From positions 186,001-250,000 of the forward strand of contig JAFVTI010000029.1 in assembly GCA_017503325.1 (NCBI GenBank): a stretch of 64,000 nucleotides of DNA. The letters are read 5' to 3'. A model generated the notes under the pieces. That model saw only the letters and a program-made list of their open reading frames with translations, was not told the origin of the DNA and did no database searches. Made by a program: the position numbers and the translations under genes. Source of the stretch: Clostridia bacterium. Its GTDB lineage: Bacteria; Bacillota; Clostridia; Oscillospirales; CAG-272. Positions 58,566 through 64,000 of the stretch are shown here, one piece after another. Numbering within the stretch: position 1 is the first letter of the stretch; every line of letters begins with the position of its first letter.

Positions 58566-59081
58566 TTATTGGCCAATATCCGCGCGTTCCACCGAGATGG
58601 GTGAAATCTGCACGGGATAGGATTCCATGATATATCCGCCGTAGGTGATACGGACAACGTCACCAACGGCAAAGCCGCCCTCGGCCAGAGTTCCGTCCAT
58701 GGAATTGAAGCGGATCTCCGCACCACCTGCCGCTTTTGCTTCAAAGCAATCCGTGCCCAAAGGCTTGACGCCGTCCTCGCTCACGACCTCGGCAATAAAC
58801 CAGCGGTTTCCGTCCGAAAGATCACCGCAATACGGGCACTGACTCACCCCCGTATAACCGCAGATCTCACAAACGCCGTCCGTATCCCGGTCCACGTGAG
58901 TTCCGTAATCGTACACCACGTCCTCCACGGCACAATTCTTTCTGTCACACTCGGGCAGACGCCAATGCACGGATTCCGTGTATTTCCATTCACCCGGCGC
59001 ATGCTCATGCTTAAAATCGCAAGCGCACAGGCACAGAATCAAGCAAAGTACGCTGATGATCACACACAAAAATCTTTTCAC
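58566..59081 (-). CDS. Small lipoprotein with two CxxC motifs
   Basis: 171 residues. Lipoprotein signal (MKRFLCVIISVLCLILCLCACDF). CEICGYTG and CPYCGDLS could form a zinc site. The second half is a small OB-like beta domain (RWFIAEVVSEDGVKPLG, VGDVVRITYGGYIM). Last gene of the sigma/anti-sigma/regulator operon, so it may be part of the envelope response it controls. Confidence 0.65.
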   Translation of the reverse strand: MKRFLCVIISVLCLILCLCACDFKHEHAPGEWKYTESVHWRLPECDRKNCAVEDVVYDYGTHVDRDTDGVCEICGYTGVSQCPYCGDLSDGNRWFIAEVVSEDGVKPLGTDCFEAKAAGGAEIRFNSMDGTLAEGGFAVGDVVRITYGGYIMESYPVQISPISVERADIGQ

Positions 59082-59114
59082 AATCTCGTCCTCCTTGTCA
59101 TCTTATCGGTAATC

Positions 59115-59747
59115 TTATCGGTCGCCCACGTAAACGTAGCCGTGATTGCGCACGGTCTTGATCAGCCGCAGCCCAAACGCATTCTCCAGCTTTTGCCTCA
59201 GGCGGCAGATATATACCTGCCCCTCGTTGGTCTCCTTGGCGTTCAGCAGCTCGGCAAGCTCCTGCTTGGTAATTCCCTGCCCGCCCTTTTGCACAAGGAG
59301 AGAGAGCACTGCGTATTCCTTTTCGGTCAAGGAGAGCTGTCTGTTGCCCAGCAGCACGCAGCGGCTTTGCGCTTGCAGCTCCAGTGCGGCTGCTGAATAT
59401 TTTACGGGAGTCGGCCTATCCTTTTGGAAGGTCTCCCCCATCATGGCGATCAGCTCGCGACGCAGATCCTCCATGAGAAATGGTCTGTGAAGGATCATGT
59501 GCGCCATGCGTCGCGCACGCAGCGGCAAGATCTCCGAATCGCGGCAAAGTCCCAGCACGCGCACCTGCTCGGGGATGACACCGCTGATTTTGCTGTCCAG
59601 ATCCATGATCACAACACCGATCTGATCCCAATCCGCATTCTGCAGATCCTGCGTGACATTCGCCTGCGCACCGCATAAGGACACCTCCAAGGCAAGGACC
59701 GCGCCCAATCGCTCGTCTGTAGTTACGATCAATACCCGATGCTTCAT
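59115..59747 (-). CDS. OmpR-type DNA-binding regulator with degenerate receiver
   Basis: 210 residues. The N-terminal 100 residues have receiver shape (MKHRVLIVTTDERL, VVIMDLDSK, HRPF): the acidic pair is D11-E12 and an Asp is present at 49/51, but the conserved Lys is Arg88. The C-terminal winged helix is standard (LSLTEKEYAVLSLLVQKGGQGITKQEL, VYICRLRQKLENAFGLRLIKTVRNHGYVY). Its start overlaps the anti-sigma stop (ATGA). No histidine kinase is adjacent, so it may act without phosphorylation. Confidence 0.78.
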   Translation of the reverse strand: MKHRVLIVTTDERLGAVLALEVSLCGAQANVTQDLQNADWDQIGVVIMDLDSKISGVIPEQVRVLGLCRDSEILPLRARRMAHMILHRPFLMEDLRRELIAMMGETFQKDRPTPVKYSAAALELQAQSRCVLLGNRQLSLTEKEYAVLSLLVQKGGQGITKQELAELLNAKETNEGQVYICRLRQKLENAFGLRLIKTVRNHGYVYVGDR

Positions 59748-60724
59748 GCGTCACCTCCAAACAGGCGCGCAATGCCCTCGATCAGCGATTCAAAGAATGC
59801 AACGATTGCCTCCCAGATCCGCGCAAGCAGCCCTGCGGATGCCTCATTCTCGGGAGCCGCGGACTCCACGATTGCCTGCGTGCTCTTTCCATCCTCGGTC
59901 GGAGCCTTTTCGGGTGCCTCGGTGGGCGCTTCGGCCGTCTCCATGTCTCTCTCGGTTTCGGGCGTTGCCGTCTCGGTATATTGCGGCGCGTTTTCGGTCT
60001 CGGGCGTGGGAGCAGCCGTCTCGGGAACGGTCTGAATTGCCTCACCCGTCATGCCTGCAGCAGCCGTAGTGGTCTGCTCTGCGCTGCCGTCTATGCTATC
60101 GTCACCCACGGCCTCCTCCTCGGTTTCAATGCCCTCCCAGGCGTCCTCACGAGCGGTGTCCTCGGGTGTGGTTGCCTCGGGCTCCTGCTCGGTCGGCTCG
60201 TCCTCCGCAGGAGGAATTTCCTCGGTGACGACCTCCTCGTACGCGGTCTCGTGTTGAATGGTAGACGACTCGCTCGTTTCAAGCTCTCCGCCTGTGATGT
60301 GGTTTGCATCGGTTTCGGTGGCAAGGTCGGTCACGTAGTCCTCCGGTGCAACTGCTTCAAATTCATCCAGATTTTTGATGACAAATCTGACCAGCGAGGT
60401 GCTGACCACGCCAATACAGATGACCGCTGCGGCAGCCACACCCACAAAGGGCGCAATTCTGCCAAGGCGTACGCCGCGCCCCGCGACCTTGGGCGCAGCT
60501 GCCTTTTGCTTGGCCACAGCATCCATAACGCGGTCCTCAAAGCCATCGGGGGCTTTGACGGCACAGGATGCAAGTGCCCGATTCAGGGCGAGATAATCGT
60601 CCAACAATGCCGCACAGTGCGGGCAATTTGCCACGTGCTGCTCTACGCGCTCGGCCTCGGCCTTATTCAGTTCTCCGTCCGCATAAGCGGCCAGCAATTG
60701 CTCAAAATCGCGGCAATCGTGCAC
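59744..60724 (-). CDS. Anti-sigma factor with zinc-binding domain and long acidic linker
   Basis: 326 residues. The GTG at 60724 is eight bases after AAGGAGG, so the true start is inside the longer frame. Residues 1-40 hold the anti-sigma zinc motif H30-x3-C34-x2-C37. A membrane helix follows at about 90-112 (IAPFVGVAAAAVICIGVVSTSLV). About 190 Glu/Thr/Ala/Pro-rich residues form an extracytoplasmic linker, and the end is a hydrophobic-amphipathic piece (LLARIWEAIVAFFESLIEGIARLF). It should hold the upstream sigma factor until a surface signal releases it. Confidence 0.85.
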   Translation of the reverse strand: MHDCRDFEQLLAAYADGELNKAEAERVEQHVANCPHCAALLDDYLALNRALASCAVKAPDGFEDRVMDAVAKQKAAAPKVAGRGVRLGRIAPFVGVAAAAVICIGVVSTSLVRFVIKNLDEFEAVAPEDYVTDLATETDANHITGGELETSESSTIQHETAYEEVVTEEIPPAEDEPTEQEPEATTPEDTAREDAWEGIETEEEAVGDDSIDGSAEQTTTAAAGMTGEAIQTVPETAAPTPETENAPQYTETATPETERDMETAEAPTEAPEKAPTEDGKSTQAIVESAAPENEASAGLLARIWEAIVAFFESLIEGIARLFGGDA

Positions 60725-60757
60725 GATTCTCACCTCCTTCACAGTGTAATACGATTT

Positions 60758-61333
60758 TTATTCTGAAATGTTCCCGTTTTGCAAAATATTTTTCAAGGCT
60801 TTTTTTGCGCGCCACAGCTTTGATTTGACCGTACCCATACCAAGTGACATCACGCGCGCCAGCTGCTCGTACGAAAGCCCGTCCACGTACCGCAACGTCA
60901 ATATCTCGCGCTGCTCGGGCGGCAACCGCAACAGTGCCTTGGCCACCTCGTCACGCTGCTCCGAGAGCACGGCCGCCTCGGGCGGATTGCTGTCCGGGTC
61001 GGGATCGGCCAATGGCCGCTCCACCACCTCGCCGTCGATCTCACGCTCCAAGGGCTCGACCTGCCGCCGCGATTTGAGAAAATCGTAGCAGGCGTTCTTG
61101 GCGATCTTCATGATCCATGCATCCGGCTCGTTCTCCCCCCTGTAGCTTGGCAAGGCGCGCCAGATCTTGAGAAAGACCTCCTGCGCCACGTCCTCGGCGT
61201 CGTGGTGGTTTTTGGTCATATAGTAGGCCAAAGAATACACCCTGTCCTGATAAACGCGAACAAGCGAGGCGAACGCATGCTCGTCCCCTGCCTTGGCCGC
61301 CATCAGAAATTGGCCGTTCTGCTTTTCGGACAT
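60758..61333 (-). CDS. ECF-type RNA polymerase sigma factor
   Basis: 191 residues, ECF size. Region 2: ASLVRVYQDRVYSLAYYMTKNHHDAEDVAQEVFLKIW; region 4: ALLRLPPEQREILTLRYVDGLSYEQLARVMSLGMGTVKSKLWRAK. A 30-residue acidic/proline linker lies between them. First gene of the operon with anti-sigma, regulator and lipoprotein; it probably activates its own operon. Confidence 0.9.
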   Translation of the reverse strand: MSEKQNGQFLMAAKAGDEHAFASLVRVYQDRVYSLAYYMTKNHHDAEDVAQEVFLKIWRALPSYRGENEPDAWIMKIAKNACYDFLKSRRQVEPLEREIDGEVVERPLADPDPDSNPPEAAVLSEQRDEVAKALLRLPPEQREILTLRYVDGLSYEQLARVMSLGMGTVKSKLWRAKKALKNILQNGNISE

Positions 61334-61370
61334 TTGCGTTCACCTCGCTTTCTTTTGTATTCTGTTTGTT

Positions 61371-62393
61371 TTACTGCTCTTGTTTCTGCATAGCCATCAG
61401 CTCGTCGTAGACCGCGCGGATCTGCTCGGGGCTCTCTGCCTGCATGATGCGGTCGCGCGTCAAGGCCGCGTAGCGCACGTCGCGCACGTACCACGCCGCA
61501 TGCTTTTTGGCCTCGGCCATGCCCACGCGCATACCCTTTTGCTCCACCATTTCACAAATCTGCTTCATGGCGGTATCAAAACGCTGCTCAATGGTTGGCA
61601 CGGTGTATTCCCTGCCCTCAAGCAGCGCGGCAGTCTGGTTAAAGATCCAAGGATTTCCCAGCGCACCGCGGCCGATCATAATGCCGTCGCAGCCTGTCTC
61701 CCGCAGCATGCGCACGCCGTCCTCTGGCGTGGCAATGTCGCCGTTACCGATGACCGGAATGCTCACTCTCTCTTTGACTAAGCGCACGTACGCGGGGTCA
61801 GCCCCGGGCATATACATCTGCTGACGCGTACGGCAATGCACAAAGATCGCGCTTGCTCCCGCAGCCTCTGCCACACGCGCAAGCTCGGGCGCGTTGATGC
61901 TGTCCTTATCCCAGCCCGCACGCATTTTGACCGTCACGGGCAGCTTGACCGCCCCCACGACCGCCTCAATGATCTTGCCCGCCAAGGAAATATCCTTCAT
62001 CAAGGCACTTCCCTCGCCGTTGGCCACCACCTTGTTGACCGGGCAGCCCATGTTGATATCAATGGCCACGGGCGGCATCTCGCTTTGGCAGCCGAGATAA
62101 TCACAGGCCTCGATCATACGCGCGGCCTCGGCCATCAGCTCTGGCTCGTGCCCGAACAGCTGCACCGCCATGGGATATTCCTCTCCAAGCACACAGGCAA
62201 GCGGCGCACTCTTGGAGCGGCTTGCAAACTTGGGGCTTTTTTGCTCATAGCAAAGCGCCTTGGCCGACACCATTTCGCTGACCGTGAATTCCGCACCGTT
62301 CTGCCTGCAGGCACGGCGAAAAGCCCTGTCCGTCGCGCCCGCCATGGGTGCTAAAAACAGGCCGTGTGCAAGTTGTGCTTCTCCGATCTTCAT
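61371..62393 (-). CDS. tRNA-dihydrouridine synthase (DusB-like)
   Basis: 340 residues from the ATG at 62393. LAPMAGATDRAFRRAC, the signature INMGCPVNKVVANGEGSALM with the catalytic Cys, VTVKMRAGWD, FVHCRTRQQMYMPG, PVIGNGDI and MIGRGALGNPWIF are those of DUS enzymes binding FMN. It reduces uridine in the D-loop of tRNAs. 38 bp upstream of the ECF sigma gene on the same strand. Confidence 0.92.
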   Translation of the reverse strand: MKIGEAQLAHGLFLAPMAGATDRAFRRACRQNGAEFTVSEMVSAKALCYEQKSPKFASRSKSAPLACVLGEEYPMAVQLFGHEPELMAEAARMIEACDYLGCQSEMPPVAIDINMGCPVNKVVANGEGSALMKDISLAGKIIEAVVGAVKLPVTVKMRAGWDKDSINAPELARVAEAAGASAIFVHCRTRQQMYMPGADPAYVRLVKERVSIPVIGNGDIATPEDGVRMLRETGCDGIMIGRGALGNPWIFNQTAALLEGREYTVPTIEQRFDTAMKQICEMVEQKGMRVGMAEAKKHAAWYVRDVRYAALTRDRIMQAESPEQIRAVYDELMAMQKQEQ

Positions 62394-62579
62394 GTGCCGT
62401 CCGTCCTTGTGTTTGATACTTAGAATCATACCACATTTACGCGCGTTTGTCAAGTTTGTCGATGCGGCACGATTGCCGTCGCACGATTTTTTTGCGCGAA
62501 TGCACTCGCATGCGGGAAAAGCGGCACAAATGCGGTCAAAGCAACCCAAAGGCGGGCGAAGTGCGTCGTGCGAATTGCT

Positions 62580-62608
62580 TTGACATCATGCATAACGGTT
62601 GGTATAAT
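62580..62608 (+). promoter_or_regulatory. Promoter of the LRR lipoprotein gene
   Basis: TTGACA (62580-62585) and TATAAT (62603-62608), both consensus, 17 bp apart. Confidence 0.8.
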
Positions 62609-62639
62609 CAAGTCACAAATCAAAAAAGGAGGTGTGTTC

Positions 62640-63536
62640 ATGAAACATACATGGACAAAAACGCTGGCGTTTGGATTGATCGGGCTGATGCTGCTCTCTG
62701 CCACCGCCTGCAAGGACAAAAAAGAGGATGAGCTGCCCGAGGACGGCAGCGAGCAGACCACCAACATGCTCCAGGGCAACTTTGATCAGAATCCGGGCAA
62801 CCAATACAACGACCCGAACAATCAGGGAGGAAACCAGAACAATCAAAACAATCAGAACAACCAAAACGATCCGGGCAACAACCAAGGCGGCTACGAGCAG
62901 CAAACGCAGCCCGTGGTCAACGTGCCCGACGATCAAAATCCCGGCAACACGGGTAACACCGGTAACACCGGTAACACGGGAAATTCCGGTAATAGCGGCA
63001 ACAACGGCAGCTCGACCGACAGCACGGGGCTGACCTTTACCTCAAACGGCAACGGCACCTGCACGCTGACAAGTCTTGGCGCATGCTCGGATATTTGCGT
63101 GGTCATTCCCTCCACCAGCCCCGCGGGCGACCGCGTGACCGCCATTGCCTCGCAGGCCTTTTACAATTGCGCATCGATCTCGGTCGTGCAGATCCCCGCA
63201 AGCGTGACCAGCATCGGCCATCTGGCATTCGGCGGCTGCACGGGGCTTGTTTACATCACAGTCAGCACGCAGAATGCATCCTACAAGGACATCGGCGGCG
63301 TGCTTTACACATCAGACGGCAAGACGCTTGTGCACTACCCTGCCGCCTCCGGCTCCTCGTCGGCCAGCATCCCCGCGAGCGTGACCAAGATCGAGGATAT
63401 GGCGTTCTACGGCTGCAAATCGCTCAAATCCATCCGCTACGGCGGCACGCAGGAGGCGTGGTCGCGCATTTCGGTAGGCTCGATGAATTACAGCCTCAAC
63501 GCGGCCTCGGTCACCTGCTCCGACTCGGGCAAATAA
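62640..63536 (+). CDS. BspA-like leucine-rich repeat lipoprotein
   Basis: 298 residues, AAAGGAGG upstream. Lipoprotein signal ends LSATAC (Cys24). About 100 residues of Asn/Gln/Gly/Pro-rich linker follow (NNQNNQNNQND, GNTGNTGNTGNTGNSGNSG), then a domain with BspA-type LRR_5 repeats: VTAIASQAFYNCASISVVQIPASVTSIGHLAFGGCTGL and ITVSTQNASYKDIGGVLYTSDGKTL, VTKIEDMAFYGCKSLKSI. Such proteins are surface adhesins or ligand binders. Confidence 0.85.
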   Translation: MKHTWTKTLAFGLIGLMLLSATACKDKKEDELPEDGSEQTTNMLQGNFDQNPGNQYNDPNNQGGNQNNQNNQNNQNDPGNNQGGYEQQTQPVVNVPDDQNPGNTGNTGNTGNTGNSGNSGNNGSSTDSTGLTFTSNGNGTCTLTSLGACSDICVVIPSTSPAGDRVTAIASQAFYNCASISVVQIPASVTSIGHLAFGGCTGLVYITVSTQNASYKDIGGVLYTSDGKTLVHYPAASGSSSASIPASVTKIEDMAFYGCKSLKSIRYGGTQEAWSRISVGSMNYSLNAASVTCSDSGK

Positions 63537-63539
63537 TGC

Positions 63540-63568
63540 TTGACAAGGCGGGGCGCGTGTGATATACT
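63540..63568 (+). promoter_or_regulatory. Promoter of the rhodopsin-transducer-like gene
   Basis: TTGACA (63540-63545) and TATACT (63563-63568) are 17 bp apart, 37 bp before the ATG. Confidence 0.75.
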
Positions 63569-63605
63569 GAACCTATCAATCTTTGTCACATAAGGAGAAT
63601 ATCAC

Positions 63606-63962
63606 ATGTACGGAAAGAACGTTTGGATGATCCCCGACGGCTATATGAGCGACACTACAAAGGGCGAATTCGTCAGCCATGAGGCTGTTTGCGTGCTCAA
63701 TATTTCAGGCAAGACCGCACACATCGACCTGACCATTTATTTTGAGGATCAGGAGCCCTTGACGGGTCTGCACGCCGTTTGCGAAAACAACCGCACCAAC
63801 CACATCAGACTGGACAAAATGGTTGCCGACAACGGTCAGCCCATCCCCCGCAACAAGCCCTACGCAGTGCTTGTAGAGAGCGACCAGCCCATCGTCGCGC
63901 AGGCATCGAGACTGGACGTCTCCCAGCCCGAATACGCGCTGATGACTACGATTGCATATTGA
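63606..63962 (+). CDS. Sensory rhodopsin transducer (ASRT) family protein
   Basis: 118 residues, AAGGAG upstream. It begins G-K-N-V-W-M-I-P-D-G-Y and has FVSHEAVCVLNISGKTAHIDLTIYFED, NNRTNHIRLDK and PYAVLVESDQPIVAQASRLD, which match the Anabaena sensory rhodopsin transducer family (beta-sandwich tetramers). No rhodopsin gene is near. Many bacteria without rhodopsins carry this family; it may bind sugars or nucleotides. The remaining 38 bases of the window hold no feature. Confidence 0.85.
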   Translation: MYGKNVWMIPDGYMSDTTKGEFVSHEAVCVLNISGKTAHIDLTIYFEDQEPLTGLHAVCENNRTNHIRLDKMVADNGQPIPRNKPYAVLVESDQPIVAQASRLDVSQPEYALMTTIAY

Positions 63963-64000
63963 TTTGCAACATAAAAAGGAGCCTCCCACTGAATGGCGAG

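Overview
The window looks like a chromosome segment from an anaerobic, endospore-forming clostridium, most likely a gut Oscillospiraceae- or Christensenellaceae-type organism. The reasons are a sigma-G gene, TTGACA/TATAAT promoters with strong GGAGG ribosome binding sites, several polysaccharide-degrading glycoside hydrolases and clostridial DUF families. Most of the DNA looks moderately GC-rich by eye. The stretch from about 4.6 to 20.6 kb is visibly AT-rich and has a different gene content.

Layout. (1) 1-4.6 kb: the end of a CorC/HlyC protein, a Nudix hydrolase, a GNAT acetyltransferase, a GrpB protein with a glycine-zipper tail, a CotH-like lipoprotein and tmRNA (ssrA). (2) 4.6-20.6 kb: an integrative mobilizable element beside the 3' end of tmRNA. 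It carries a heterodimeric ABC exporter with an XRE/TPR regulator, three unrelated TIR-domain proteins (one paired with a small membrane protein), and a mobilization module of mobC, relaxase and a coiled-coil/TM gene nested out of frame inside the relaxase. It also has an AraC regulator, a LexA/cI-type switch with operator-like sites and a large serine recombinase. The recombinase frame runs open through a very strong hairpin. (3) 20.6-26.4 kb: a palindrome-rich stretch, then two paralogous loci (20998-21548 and 25827-26404). Each has a promoter, a structured RNA of about 200 nt with compensatory base changes, a terminator, and a small protein of about 100 residues of unknown family. They flank a flavoprotein and two glycoside hydrolases (GH43, GH36).

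(4) 26.4-36.0 kb: a compact leftward phage cassette with podovirus (P22-like) order: TerS, TerL, portal, Prp-type cysteine protease, scaffold-like protein, N4-gp56 capsid, two small proteins, a gp10-like propeller and an XhlA-like protein. A cleavable S24 repressor and an operator-studded divergent promoter control it. No integrase, replication or tail-spike gene is visible. (5) 36.1-42.4 kb: sigG with its ribosome binding site inside a hairpin, two more glycoside hydrolases, a SanA/YdcF protein and repeats. (6) 42.6-53.7 kb: four tandem paralogous membrane proteins (one ending in DxDGDG repeats) downstream of uvrC-rsmD-coaD, then HPr, two membrane-anchored DUF4330-like proteins, an O-antigen-ligase-like protein, trmD and rimM. 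(7) 53.7-64 kb: PRPP synthetase, rhamnulokinase, a Xer-type recombinase followed by an array of GTGATATT-plus-hairpin units, an ECF sigma/anti-sigma/degenerate response-regulator/lipoprotein operon, a DUS enzyme, a BspA-like repeat lipoprotein and an orphan sensory-rhodopsin-transducer homologue.

The strongest candidate for an undescribed system is the duplicated structured RNA plus small-protein locus. The TIR + membrane-protein pair and the nested mobilization gene come next. All calls rest on reading the sequence and on family knowledge; no database search was possible.
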